Assembly: GCA_033064195.1 (NCBI GenBank)
Contig: JARBJD010000254.1
Coordinates: 1 to 64,000, forward strand
Direction of reading: 5' to 3'
Length of the DNA stretch: 64,000 bases
Source of the DNA: Blattamonas nauphoetae
Lineage: Eukaryota; Preaxostyla; Oxymonadida
Both the position numbers and the translations under genes were made by a program. A model generated the notes under the pieces. It was not told where the DNA came from and ran no database searches. It worked only from the letters and a program-made list of their open reading frames with translations. Shown here piece by piece: positions 43,325 to 54,600 of the stretch (the first letter of the stretch is position 1; the number at the start of each line of letters is the position of its first letter).

Positions 43325-44290
43325 CTGACGCTTGCACTGTTCACAGGAGATCCTCTGTCATGTCGTCCCTGCGCATGATTTATGGGAGATGCAGTTTAGA
43401 AATCTTTGTAGGCAAGGCGTTCATTTTCACGATTTGTGGGTGTTCTGTCCTTTCAAACAGAGCTGCTGATTTTGGAATTCATCTAAGTTCGACTTCGTAT
43501 CTCGAGGAGATGAATGAAGTTAATCCAAGAGAGTCATCAAATGCAGCAGATAACACAGTTGTATCATCCAATGAAAAGTTGGAGAGAGGAGGGTAGATGC
43601 TGGTGACAGAATCTCGATTCAGATGCTCGGAGTTGTGAAGCTTCCAATCAGTTGTATCTCCACAATTCAAGAGGAAAGACTGGAGAAATTGTTGGAATGG
43701 ACATTCGAGGGGTGATTGTTTTTGTTTCTGATGACATTGAAGATGAGATGAGATGATTTTTTTGTGATTTTATCATTTGATCAGATGCATAGTTTGGAAT
43801 ATGTCCTCCTCCTGATGGTGAAGGAACAGGAATAGCTAACATAGTCATCTCTGGAGAGTGATTGTGATTGACATTATCATAATTTCATCTTAAACCACAC
43901 GTCCACGTTCTCCTCTTTTTCTGGATGGGTGATCTGTCCCATAGTGTAGATTCATCCCATATTTATCATGTTTTTCTCGATACAGGGGCATTTCGGCGCG
44001 GAATGACTACCCTCACTGAATTTCTGCTTCAGAAATCTCTCATCTCACCCCCATGTTACGGATTTTTAAATTTTACGGATTAATGAAAGGACTATGAAAT
44101 CCACTTGTAACGGATGTCTGAAATTGACTTCTCACCGTGCATCAGATGGGAATCCCGTTTTCAAAATTCATCAAAATGATGTCAACACTGTCACAATCGA
44201 ATCGAACTGGTCAATTTTGCATACAAGGTGAATGGTGAGTGACAAGTTCGAAGACTCTCTGAAAATTCCTCGAAAAACGATGAAAAACCA
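43325..44290. other. Non-coding stretch left of the DIRS-like element
   Basis: Only short open stretches without family signal. The same DNA resumes at 49,044 beyond the element. Confidence 0.4.
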
Positions 44291-44345
44291 TTTAAACAAG
44301 CCGAGGTTCCTTCCAGCGAGATGTGGTCTGTAATGGGCTTCGGTC
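44291..44345 (+). repeat. DIRS-like terminal inverted repeat, left (3' end of element)
   Basis: Starts TTTAAACAAGCCGAGG and runs through CCAGCGAGATGTGG and AATGGGCTTCGGTC. The complement of this core recurs at the other end near 48,970-49,010. Confidence 0.85.
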
Positions 44346-44595
44346 CAAATTGTGAACCGTATGGAAGAGAAACACTTCAATGAGAAACATTAAACTCCCA
44401 TTTTTTCCAATCACAGGGAAATCCTCAGTGATGGAGACTGTCGGTTACGACGAAAGGAAGGAAACAAAAAAGTTAGTGCTTGTAACAGAAAATCCCCAAC
44501 GGAGAGCAAAAAACTGTTGCAAGTCTTGTAAAAGAGTGTCCCAAAGGGGGCACGAAGAACTGGTCATCTGCTTCCTCGCGGCTTGTGGAAGCAGG

Positions 44596-44676
44596 TAAAC
44601 GAAGGAACCTCGGTTTGTTTAAAGCACCGCCCCTCCGGTAGGTGCATCCCAAACCCTCGGTTCCTTCCAGCGAGCC
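44596..44676 (+). repeat. DIRS-like internal complementary region
   Basis: Contains GGTTTGTTTAAAGCACCG, which fuses the outermost bases of the two element ends, then CCTCCGGTAGGTGCATCCC matching the right outer end. It fixes the element borders at 44,291 and 49,043. Confidence 0.85.
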
Positions 44677-44769
44677 TTGAAAGAATCAAAAGAGAAAGAA
44701 AGAGAAGTGTATGAGGAATATTAATAGAGCATCCCTGAGATGCTGGGTGATCCACTTCGACATGTGCCA

Positions 44770-47583
44770 CTAGTCCGCTGGTAGACCGTGATTCCCCGTC
44801 AGGGGCTGCCACCAAGCCGCGGCGAGGGTCGAGCCAGCGCCTTCGTACAGTACGTGTCTAGCGTAGTATTCGTCAGCTGTTGTGGAGCCAGGGCTCCAGC
44901 CAACGTGCGCTTTGAGCATTCGTAAGCTCACACGTCTCTCCAGACGCAGGTAGCTGATCGCCGCATGCTTGATCGTGTAAGGGCCGTAGTTCGATGCCAG
45001 GCCGAGTTCAGTGAGAACCATCTTGAGCTTGTCGGTGACTCTCTGCTGGCTCAGTGCTTTGCCAGTCGCAAAGTCAATCCACACTTTGTCGAGTTCCGCA
45101 TAGGGAAGGTCCGCGAGCCGTGGTGTAGCTGCCATGACATTCTGTCGGTGCTGACGAAGAGCAACGAATGGTGAGTACTCGGGAGGACCCTCGTCCCTGA
45201 TGTATCGTTGGTGGTATGCTTGCTGGTTCTGCTTCTGCTTGATTGAGATGATCACGTGGTTGATGCCGCCGTCGGTCGTGGGCCTCGGCCATTCCACTCG
45301 CTTCCATTTCAATGCGAGGAGTTCTTCCCGACGACAACATGAGTATGCCAAGATCAACGCCATTGTCCTTGTCTGCTGTAGGTCTTCGTCTGAGGCTGCC
45401 GCGTCGTAGGAGTCTCTCGCCCAGGCTAGTAGCAGATTGATGTCCCACATGTCAGTATAGAAGGGTTGCGTGCTTCGAGGCTTCTTCCTTGCAATCAGTC
45501 GCTGCATTGAGCGGAGAGCTGTCTTCTCTTGAGCAAGACATGGATGAAAGAGCTGCAAGCTTGCTTTGACGTTCGTGACGAGCTGAGGTGGAGAAGTAGG
45601 AGCGTCTCTGAAACGTGCCTCGAGGTAGAGTGCAAACTCCGAAAGGATCTTCTGGATGTTGGTATCCCGATTGATCAGGAAGGGTTCTGAGTAATCTTTC
45701 TCTCCACAGAAGGACTCGAAAAGAGTCCAAGCTCGTTTCCATCTGCTCTGCGACTTGTATCGCCCCTCTTCCAACTGGATCAGGGCCTCCTCCCAATTGT
45801 CCGCCTTGCAGAGTCTCCTGAAGAACGGAGAGGGAGGATCGCCGATCACTCGAGGAGAGTGGCTAATATCTGCCCCGGAGGGAGTTTCAGATCTTCGAGT
45901 AGAGTGTCGAGAGCCGCCATCTGGGTGTATTCCCCCAATTCCATCTGCTTGCAGTTCAGTTGACCAAGAAGAGTTGACCAAGGTTGGCCCTTCCACGAAG
46001 GGGTGATCAGAACAGACCGTCGAGGCCTCTGAGTGAGCAGCTTCCTCACTACCTTCACGATCAGGAGAATGGGGGGGGTGAATCAGAAGATCTGTCATCT
46101 CTGACCAATTTAGGAACATCACCCCCCTTCCAGCTCCTGCGTCTTCCTCGGAGAGAGAGAAGAACGCTTCGCATTGTCTGTTCTTGGCGCTCGCGAACAT
46201 GTCCGTCCGTGGAACGAAGTTCCATTCGACTCGGAGTTTTTCCATTGCTTGTGGGAGAAGATGATATTCGCCATGAGGCGGGAGGCGAGATAGCGCGTCC
46301 GAGATCCCGTTCGCTTTGCCTGGGAGATGATGGATTGAAGAGAGGCGGAAATTGAGGCGTTTGAATGTTTCCAGTACAGTTCTGGTAATGTGTAGGAGTG
46401 GCTGGCCGGCTCGTTGTCTTCGAAGATTGTGGACTGTCGCGGTGTTGTCCGAGAGGAAGGAGACGGATTCGACTTGGGCTGACCTGAGATGAGGAGTCGC
46501 TGCGAGGAGGGCCTGACGAACAGCGGCTGTCTCTTTCCAGTTGCTTGTCTGGCTGCGATCCTTGTCGCCCCAGAGACCGTGGAAGTAGACAGTTGAGCCA
46601 TTCATCTGGAGAATCGCGCCCCAGCCCGTGGGACTGGCGTCCGTTGTAATCAGGGCTTGTGCTTCGGTTGGTCTGAAGGAGAGCGGTAGGTTGTGTTTCA
46701 GTCTCCGTTTCCAGAATTGCGTCTCTCCCAAGAGTTGGGGATTCAGTTGAACTCGTCCCCTCCAACCGTACCTCCTGACCGCAGTCGAGAGAAAGGAGTG
46801 GTGCCGTCTGAGATACAGGCTCGCCTCCGGAATTGAGATCCGCAAGAAGTTGAGGGAGCCGATTAAGCCCGCAAGGCGTTTGACTGGGGTCTCCTCTCTG
46901 TTCAGGCACAGCTTCGTGTGCGACTTGAGGTTGCTGCGAATGTTTCTGCGTCTCGAATCTGTCAGTCTGACCGTCTGCGTTGAAGAGTTGATCGCCCAAC
47001 CCAAGAATTCCACCTCTTGGCTGGGCTGGAGTCGGCATTTGCTCTCTGATATCACAAACCCAAGCTCGCGGAGTCTGCTGACTGCCCGTTCTGTCTTCGT
47101 GCTGGCCTCTTCCCTGGTATCGCTGATCAAGAGCAGGTCGTCCAAATAGAAGACGATTGAGATATTCAGCTCCGTTCGGAGCGCTTTGACTGCCAGCTTC
47201 ATTGTATCTGAGAAGGTGTGAGGCGCTGTTGCCAGGCCGAAGGGGAGGGCGTTGAATTGGTATGTCTTGCCCTGAAACTGGAAACAGAGGTACTTCCTTA
47301 GCGGTTCGGCGAGGTGTATGTGAAGATAGGCAGACTGGATGTCCACCGTTGTCAGCCAAGCTCCCTCCCTGATCAAGGGAAAGGCCGATTGCACACTCTC
47401 CATCTTGAAGTGTGTCGTCCGGATCTCCCGGTTTAGTCTGGAAGCATCGATGATCTTGCGATGCTTCCCTCCCTTCTTTCCGACCAAGAAGGTCGGAAGA
47501 ATGAGGACTGCCGCTGAGGGAGGTATCTCCGAAACCGCCCCGATCTTCACCTCCTCTGCGAGTAGCTGAGCATAAACTTCCAT
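44770..47583 (-). CDS. DIRS-like reverse transcriptase, RNase H and tyrosine recombinase
   Basis: 937 residues. RT (about 1-260): FLVGKKGGKHRKIIDASRLN, TVDIQSAYLHI, ALPFGLATAPHTF and the catalytic box FYLDDLLLIS. RNase H (about 300-460): ITTDASPTGWGAIL, SFLSDNTATVHNL, IHHLPGKANGISDALSR. Tyrosine recombinase (about 600-920): ILAYSCCRREELLALKWKRV, YGPYTIKHAAISYL, LKAHVGWSPGSTTADEYYAR. Known: copies element RNA and inserts the resulting circle by recombination instead of by integrase. A 549-codon frame on the same strand (46,061-47,710) overlaps it; probably a composition effect. Confidence 0.93.
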   Translation of the reverse strand: MEVYAQLLAEEVKIGAVSEIPPSAAVLILPTFLVGKKGGKHRKIIDASRLNREIRTTHFKMESVQSAFPLIREGAWLTTVDIQSAYLHIHLAEPLRKYLCFQFQGKTYQFNALPFGLATAPHTFSDTMKLAVKALRTELNISIVFYLDDLLLISDTREEASTKTERAVSRLRELGFVISESKCRLQPSQEVEFLGWAINSSTQTVRLTDSRRRNIRSNLKSHTKLCLNREETPVKRLAGLIGSLNFLRISIPEASLYLRRHHSFLSTAVRRYGWRGRVQLNPQLLGETQFWKRRLKHNLPLSFRPTEAQALITTDASPTGWGAILQMNGSTVYFHGLWGDKDRSQTSNWKETAAVRQALLAATPHLRSAQVESVSFLSDNTATVHNLRRQRAGQPLLHITRTVLETFKRLNFRLSSIHHLPGKANGISDALSRLPPHGEYHLLPQAMEKLRVEWNFVPRTDMFASAKNRQCEAFFSLSEEDAGAGRGVMFLNWSEMTDLLIHPPHSPDREGSEEAAHSEASTVCSDHPFVEGPTLVNSSWSTELQADGIGGIHPDGGSRHSTRRSETPSGADISHSPRVIGDPPSPFFRRLCKADNWEEALIQLEEGRYKSQSRWKRAWTLFESFCGEKDYSEPFLINRDTNIQKILSEFALYLEARFRDAPTSPPQLVTNVKASLQLFHPCLAQEKTALRSMQRLIARKKPRSTQPFYTDMWDINLLLAWARDSYDAAASDEDLQQTRTMALILAYSCCRREELLALKWKRVEWPRPTTDGGINHVIISIKQKQNQQAYHQRYIRDEGPPEYSPFVALRQHRQNVMAATPRLADLPYAELDKVWIDFATGKALSQQRVTDKLKMVLTELGLASNYGPYTIKHAAISYLRLERRVSLRMLKAHVGWSPGSTTADEYYARHVLYEGAGSTLAAAWWQPLTGNHGLPAD

Positions 47584-47756
47584 CTGTTGAGGGCTGCTGC
47601 GGAATGGGAGGGCCGGTTTGAGTTGCCGGAGTCGGTCGGGCGACTCCGGTTCCTTCCATTCCCAGCAGGCGCCAGATGCTATTAAAGTCTTCCCACCAAT
47701 ACTCTCCCACAGTGGGAGCCTGTCTGCCAGTCTCCCTGTTCTCTTCGTGTCCGCGA

Positions 47757-48956
47757 CTAGTTGCCCCCGAACCTGCCGTTCCTGTTGTTCGGGTTCCGTC
47801 CGTTGTATTTTCCGGGGGGACGGCGGAACCCCCCTCTGGATGAGAAACTGGACCCAGTGTTCAGATGCGCGACAACTGTTGGGGCGACCATCTGTGTCGC
47901 ATGATCCAGGTTCGTGGCAGCGAGTTGGAATGGTTGTGGAGGTGCTACGAGGAGATTTTCTGCCACCTCCGCCGGACGTGGAATGTCCATTGCTGTAGCC
48001 ATTGCTCTGAGGTCTGATTGGAATACATAGCGCGCGTGGTGGGAGCGGGAAGCTGCGTCTGCTGTGTTAAGCATCACGTCAAGGATCTTGGGGAGGATCG
48101 CCGAGTTTCCGAGTCTGGACACTGCTTGGTAGACATCACCCAAGAGAGCGACGGAAACAAGAGCTGACTGCGTTGCCATTTTCAATAAATGATCTTGTAG
48201 GCCATGTGGGTCTGTAACAGGTGAGATTGTAGCTGCAAATTGGGCTTGTACGCCGAGGATCGTCTGCCATCGTTGCGAATCCCTGAACAGCTCGTCACGC
48301 AGCTGCGGGGCCAAAATAACATTTGTCCAGTCTCCAGTGAATTTTGGGTGCCTTCTCTTTAACTTCTGCTTGAATAAACGAGCTGGGTCTGGGGACGGGT
48401 GATAATCTGAAGACGTGGTGTCGAAATCGTAATATGATGAGGAATCCGATGGTATTGTGATTGTCGGTATTGGCTTGCTGCTTGCTTTCTCAGCCTTCCT
48501 TCTTCGTTTCGCTTCCGCGTTGAGCTGGGCGATGGCGAAATCTCGCGCTTTCGCCCTTCTTGTTTTCTTGCGTCTACTGCGCTCGCCCGAAGAATTGCCG
48601 CGAGAAGGTGATCGAATATGTTGCGGGGATGTCAGGTCTTCGACAGATGACTCTGAAGATGAATCTGAAGACGAATCTGTGTCTGATTCTGATCGCGCTT
48701 CCGGGCGTTGCCGCTTCACCTTCTTGATTGGACTCAAAGGCTGCTGGAGGGGGGCAGCTGTCTGAGCCTGCTGAAGCGTCGGTGAGAGGACAAAAGCCGG
48801 TTGAGGTGGTTGAATGTCCTCTTTTCTGTCAGCGGAAACGATCGATGGATGCGCCTCCACTAAGCCCGAATATATGAGATCGATCACGTCCCGAGGAATA
48901 GAAGGCAACGGGGCGGACGAAGAAAGTATTGAATTCTCAGAAGTGTTCTCTGACAT
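47757..48956 (-). CDS. DIRS-like gag-type protein
   Basis: 399 residues, start just inside the 5' inverted repeat. Acidic/Ser-rich N-terminal half with SESDTDSSSDSSSESSVEDL, a basic patch (RSRRKKTRRAKAR), a globular part (FTGDWTNVILAPQLRDELF) and a Gly/Arg/Asn tail (GKYNGRNPNNRNGRFGG) suited to binding RNA. Position and layout match the first gene of DIRS elements. Confidence 0.8.
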   Translation of the reverse strand: MSENTSENSILSSSAPLPSIPRDVIDLIYSGLVEAHPSIVSADRKEDIQPPQPAFVLSPTLQQAQTAAPLQQPLSPIKKVKRQRPEARSESDTDSSSDSSSESSVEDLTSPQHIRSPSRGNSSGERSRRKKTRRAKARDFAIAQLNAEAKRRRKAEKASSKPIPTITIPSDSSSYYDFDTTSSDYHPSPDPARLFKQKLKRRHPKFTGDWTNVILAPQLRDELFRDSQRWQTILGVQAQFAATISPVTDPHGLQDHLLKMATQSALVSVALLGDVYQAVSRLGNSAILPKILDVMLNTADAASRSHHARYVFQSDLRAMATAMDIPRPAEVAENLLVAPPQPFQLAATNLDHATQMVAPTVVAHLNTGSSFSSRGGFRRPPGKYNGRNPNNRNGRFGGN

Positions 48957-48960
48957 AAGA

Positions 48961-49043
48961 TCAATTTAGACCGAAGCCCATTACAGACCACATCTCGCTG
49001 GAAGGAACCGAGGTTTGGGATGCACCTACCGGAGGGGCGGTGC
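48961..49043 (+). repeat. DIRS-like terminal inverted repeat, right (5' end of element)
   Basis: Holds GACCGAAGCCCATTACAGAC and CCTACCGGAGGGGCGGTGC, complement of the left terminal repeat core and of the internal region. The gag-like ATG is 4 bases inside. Confidence 0.85.
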
Positions 49044-50423
49044 TGATTTTGTGATCGTCGAAGAAAAAAAGTTGAAATATCAAAAGTTTACATTTCTCAA
49101 AACATTCATTTTCGCGAAAATTTCAGGTCAAAATTTTGTCTGGTTATGAAGATACAACGAGATCAACTTTTCAAGTCCATGAGAAAATCATGCTGGGTAA
49201 TCAAAACTATTTGTTCTGAACCACCTAGGACACTTCATTTATTCATAAAAATGTCATTTAGATTGAAAAATTGTCGAAAAAATCGGAAATCCAGTGTTAC
49301 TATTCACTTTTGGGACCCCAAAAAAACTACCGATTTGTTATTTACTCCCGGGTTTTCAGGTGACTAGAGTGCCCCATTTTGACTTTGGATATTGTGAGGT
49401 TCTTCTCCAGATGGAGTCCTTCTTTCCTTTCTCCTTCGACTTCTTGTTAATGTGTTTTTAAGAAATCCTTATTGAGAATGCAAGTATCTTGAAATGAAAG
49501 ACAATGGTGAGATGACGAAAACAACAGGTCTCAAGCGGTCGAAGAAGCAAATCTAATCGATTTCTGAATGAAGACATGAAAACAACGAATAAAGAGTTGA
49601 AATTGGCGCAGTAGTTCAAGTCGATATCCGTCGTAAATACAAAAACAGAAAGTCAAATTATGAAAACTTGCATTTGAATGAGAAGGAAGAGAAAGAAATG
49701 AAGAGAATAAGGAAAGCAAACCTATGAGGACATTTTAAAGGATGGAGGAATGACTATCTTTGTTAATACTTCTACCTAAGCGAGAAAGATGGATGGAAAA
49801 CGAGATGAATGATGATGACTATTTTTAGAATAAGGATTGATGCTGGATACAAAGAAATGCTAAAACTCAGTGAGAAAAGTGTGAATGTGAAGTGGTGAGA
49901 TTTGGACAAGCTATATCGCGAAATTGATGAACAAACGGCGGATCGAAATATGGAGCGTGATGAAACATGAAAAGAAGCCAATAAAGCGAAATCGTGGAAC
50001 ACACCTGAAATAGAGAGAGGTGTACGTGCAAACAAGCGATTGCTAATGCCCCCATTCATCTTGAACAACGAAAGCAGCCCGTCTGAAAAAATTGGGTGGG
50101 GATGATCTCTTCATCAACAAACAATACAGAAGAAACAGTTCATGTCAAGGACATAAAATGTTCCTAGGATAGTGTCGAATGAAGCAAAATGATTCGGTTT
50201 GCACATCTCCAATCTCTTTCAATATTAATCACTTCGTTCAGCAGATCGAGACGCTCCGACTTCCTCGCCTCTCTTTCCACATTTGTCGTGGTTTTTTCGA
50301 GAACTATTCACAAAACACTCCCTCAGCCGACACCTGGGTACGAAACCATGGTTTGGTTTCAACACAAATAATCTTCCTTCATTTGTTTGTCTCTGACACA
50401 TTTCGTTTGGCGGATCTGACTCT
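49044..50423. other. Non-coding stretch right of the DIRS-like element
   Basis: Continuation of the DNA interrupted at 44,290. Only short frames; some Phe/Ser-rich minus-strand stretches look like composition noise. No promoter or repeat named. Confidence 0.4.
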
Positions 50424-51278
50424 ATGCACTATCAAGACATCATTTCACGAGTTTTAACGGAATTTGTTCAAGACATTGAAACAAGAATAGACACACAGTT
50501 CATTGTCGGAGTCTCAAGCATGGAAGACAACAACGAAGGGCTTCATGACCTTCTCTCGACAGTTCGTTCCATTCCCCCTTCTAAATATCCCCTACTTTTG
50601 GCCACAGCTCCAGATGACGATCTCTTACCAAGTTCTGAATTGGTCGACCGCGAAGCACCGAATATCGTGGAGGACACGCAGGGCCCAATTTTCGTGCAAA
50701 CTCTGCGTTGTCAACGTGTTTATATTGAAGAGGACGCGCTTAATCTACTTTTTAAGAGGCTGTCGAACCGAACCACAGCCATGAAGCAATCTCGCCATAT
50801 GTCCTCCCGCTCGCATGTCGTGTTCACCGTGTTCCTCAAACAACATTCGCGCATTGATGTGAAAGCCGGAGTCATCACGTCGAAGCTCCATCTCATCGAC
50901 CTTGTTGGATCCGAACGCGATCCCCTCGGAAAGGCCACAAGCGGCCTCTCTCCACAACAACTTCAGAAAGAGGCCCAATCCATCAACCTCTCCCTCACCC
51001 TTTTGGAACAGGTGATTGTGGCGCTTGGAGACAAGAAAAGAGATCACATCCAGTTCCGCTCGCTAATGCTAACCAGCCTCCTCAAGGACGTGCTCGGAGG
51101 GAACTGCAGAACAACCCTCATCTGCAACAACACACTGACAGGCCGTGGGAGGGTGAAGAACGGGCAGGAGGAGCAGAAGAGCATGAACGAGAGCGGAAAG
51201 GCCAAACTTGTTTGGGAAGCGACATACTTCGTTTCCGGCGAGATTGACATTGAACCAAAATGGCATTTATTCACGTAA
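50424..51278 (+). pseudogene. Kinesin-9 (KIF9-like) motor domain fragment
   Basis: 284 open codons. The second half of the motor is clear: EDALNLLFKRLSNRTTAMKQ, SSRSHVVFTVFLKQHS (switch I), HLIDLVGSERDPLG (switch II), INLSLTLLEQVIVALGDKKR, DHIQFRSLMLTSLLKDVLGG. The LNLLF, IALGD/VALGDKKRDH pattern is that of kinesin-9, a ciliary motor. Missing: the first half with the P-loop GxTxxGKT, and everything after the motor; the end NESGKAKLVWEAT is unrelated. Cannot hydrolyse ATP, so a relic. It lies 230 bp before a solo transposon end and may be former cargo. Confidence 0.75.
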
Positions 51279-51504
51279 AAGCCTACGATTTCCGTCAAAC
51301 TGAGAGTGAAATTGCGATAAAGACAAATTGGTGATCCATTGTGTTAGAACAAGACGTGTGATATTGATCAGACCCAAAGTGAAGAGATGCGAAACCGACT
51401 GACAACTGACACACCTTTTTGCTGTGTCACTCATGTATAAACTCGAGACTGACGTATCCGAAAAGCAGTTGGTTTCTTGTTCATAGCTTGCGATTTAACG
51501 AAAG

Positions 51505-51575
51505 GATGAGATCTGACCCTTTGAACAATTGTCGAGTGACCCTCCCCGGCCCTTTTAGCCGGTCAGTTATGTCTA
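51505..51575 (+). mobile_element. Solo right end of the TA-flanked transposon family
   Basis: GAGATCTGACCCTTTGAACA, then CCTTTTAGCCGGTCAGTTAT, ending at TA (51,574-51,575). Matches, with about 20 percent change, the right end of copies 1-3. No left end was found within 1.5 kb. Older than the other copies. Confidence 0.7.
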
Positions 51576-51665
51576 TTGGCCGGCCAGCCAATCCTAGAAG
51601 AGAATGAATTTGACTGAGCGAATTTACGTGACACATCCTGATGGAAAGAGAAACCCAGGCCAACT

Positions 51666-54600
51666 ATGACAAATAAAGGGTTCTCAGAGATCAAAAAATA
51701 CACATATGCCCACCTAACTGAACTTCATTCAATGAATCTTCCCACTACTCAAAATGTTTATGAACTCATCTCTTCTGCTGTAGTCAATCTCGATCTTATG
51801 AAAGAGCGCATTCAGAACTCCAGCAACACGGAATCCATTCTAGAATGTTGCAAGCAATTTCTATCCACCTATAACCCACTTCCTCCTGAAATCAAAAGAT
51901 ATACTGACTCCAGTTTTGTACCATATTTCAAGTGGTGGTTCACTCTCCCACAAAACTTTAAATCTCCAGAATATGATCAACTGCATAAATCCTTGCGCGA
52001 TGCATTGGTGTTGTCAGCAACGAACGTAAACCCGAAAATCGACGAACAGAAGGACAGGAATTGTGAGGTCTTCAGAAATCTCCAGATTTCCATTGATTCA
52101 TCAATCAATCCACTCCGCCAAACAGAGATCCCGAATTTTGAAGAAGATACCGAACATGTGAAGCCATTCAACAAAACCAAATATATGTATAAGTCTATAT
52201 CAACAGTTAAAGACGTAAACAATTTTCTCTATTCACCAATCGACCTTCTCTTCCGTCCATCGACGTACTCGTTGTTTTCTCACATTCTCTTCAACTCCAA
52301 TGGATACGCAAGAACTTGTTTCATGGTGGACGCTCGTAATTCCAAATCTGGTTACAAACAAAGAATGAATCCATCAATCTATCACATCGTGACTGGAACA
52401 CCTGGGATTGGGAAATCTGCGATTCGAATGCCACTAATTACTTTGACCATGAGTCTTGGGGTGAATGTTTGTTCCTTTTATTCAATTTCCACTATTTTAG
52501 GAAGTGAAAACAGCGCGACACGGTGAACCGTCGTTCATCTTCAGGAATCGGAATAAGATCACCAATACAACAGCTCCGATTCCTTGCGATTATGATGAAA
52601 ACTCATTTCAATGGAACAAATTAGATCCAATCGGAAAGGCGTTCATCACTATCAACAGAGGAAACGAACCACCAGTTCTCATCGAAAGAGATACCTTTTG
52701 CTACACATACGACGTCTTCATGTCTCTGCCATCGACAGATAATGAAAAAATATATCACCCTGAAAAGGTATTTTCATCAGAAATCCCCCTCGGAGCACTG
52801 ACCGTGCCGAGCTTCCATCACTTCCCGCACTTCTTCAAGCTCTTTGTGAACCAAAACAACCAAATTGAGAATCGTCTTCGAGGAACAACTTGGCACATTG
52901 TGGACGAGTATCTTCGCTCTTTTCTTCACATTTTGCTTCTCGCAGCTTTATTGTTCACAGCTCACACATCCCTCTATGCGAACATGTTGTTCTCCTAACA
53001 TCTCCTGCAAAGGAAAGATGGGAAAATATAGCAACAGGCAAACAGCTCAATGCCCCAATTTTCTTGTACAACGTGCCGACACTCTTGTTCCCAGAAATGA
53101 TTCACATGTTCAATGCCATTCCATGTCCCTATCGCTTCAGCACGGCCCCAAAATCGCTGATGATGCAATCACAAGCGTCCATCCAGAAGCAAGGAATGAT
53201 TCCAAGGAGTATGTTCGATACAATCGTCAAGGATCCTGAGAATGATAAGCCCGAATCCTCAGAAATAAAGGAGTATAGCCGGGACGATTATTTTGGACGT
53301 GGAACATCTCATCGTTACATCCACTCCTCTTCTCCACAATTTGATCCCATGAACTGGTTCACACAACATGCGACTCAGGACTCGTACAAAATTGTGCAAG
53401 AACGAACAACCAGAAAGATTAACAAACCTGCAACTCTCAACTTGGTCAAACGGGAAAGCAAAGACATAGGTCAAATTAAATACTCCATCAAGCATGAAGA
53501 GATTTATTTGAGTGATGTCGAGAAAGGACTCACATTGACAGCATTGAGGCCGATAAATCAAACAACAATTCCCAAGACACCTATTAAGTTACCCAAAACG
53601 AAGTATAGTCTTAATCAAAAAATGAGTACTCCAACGGGTATTCAGACAATTACTATTCCTCATCCTCGCTATCTCAGTAGTTTTGAGGCTCATGCATACG
53701 ACTCACACTTCAATTTCCTCTTTCAGCATTGCCTTCATAAAGAAGCTCTGCCCCTCAACATTCAATTCGAAATAGATGAACCTTGGGACAAAGACAACGA
53801 TTTTGTCATTGATGAAAAAAAATCCAAACTATTGAATCAAATGCAAGTCATCACAAGTCACCTCGTACCCGATGATCCACGAAACGCCGGGTTTGATTCG
53901 ATACTTCTGATGTTCAGGTGCAAGAAGGTTCCGTTTGAGCTCCATTCACTCGCTGTCGTGTTCCTCCAAGGCACAGCTGCAGGCAAACACGGCATCTCCC
54001 CCGGAGGTGTCCATCTGATGAAGAGATGGTGTTATGACTTGGCAAGAAATTTCCATTTGAGACGAGTGCAGATCTTTCCGCATTTCATCGTCGCCAAAGA
54101 TGCAGTTCGCTTTCCGGAGTTCACGCTCTACGATACAGACAACCTGAGGAATTTCATCCCCGAGCAGAACATATGGATTGCCAAGTTCGAAGCACATGGA
54201 AAGGTTGAAGCTGGAGACCCCAGAATTCCTCCAATGACAGCCAGCGCCACTCCAATCTTAGCTCGATACCTGAAGGAGGAAGTTAACAAGGATCCACGTG
54301 CCGTCCGCTGCGCCTACTGCGGAACACTCGTCACTAAGAACTTTCCGGATCATTATTGTGATGGACTACAAATGCGTTCTCCCACGATTGAACCAGACAA
54401 AGGCCTGATTGGTACTCTGGATCGTTCGAACAAACTGGATGTTCAGCCTGCCGATGAACCCGTTTATACTGAATTTCTAGAAGAAGATATATTTGTTGAT
54501 TTCGTTAAAGATCCATCTGACATCCAACGCGAGAATGTGAGCAGTGGGTCGACGCCCCCACCGAAATCTTCCTCCCATCAAAAAGAATATGTTGAGGTCA

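Larger units (their letters stand above)
44291..49043 (-). mobile_element. DIRS-like tyrosine-recombinase retrotransposon, looks whole
   Basis: 4,753 bp on the minus strand: 5' inverted repeat, gag-like gene, RT-RNase H-tyrosine recombinase gene, internal complementary region, 3' inverted repeat. Terminal repeats: a shared block GAGATGTGGTCTGTAATGGG (near 44,320) is inverted near 48,990. The internal region at about 44,596-44,676 reads as the complement of the joined ends (TTTAAA next to GCACCGCCCC), the known DIRS signature for copying through a closed circle. No target duplication, as expected. Both main genes are open over their full length, so the insertion is young. Confidence 0.9.
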
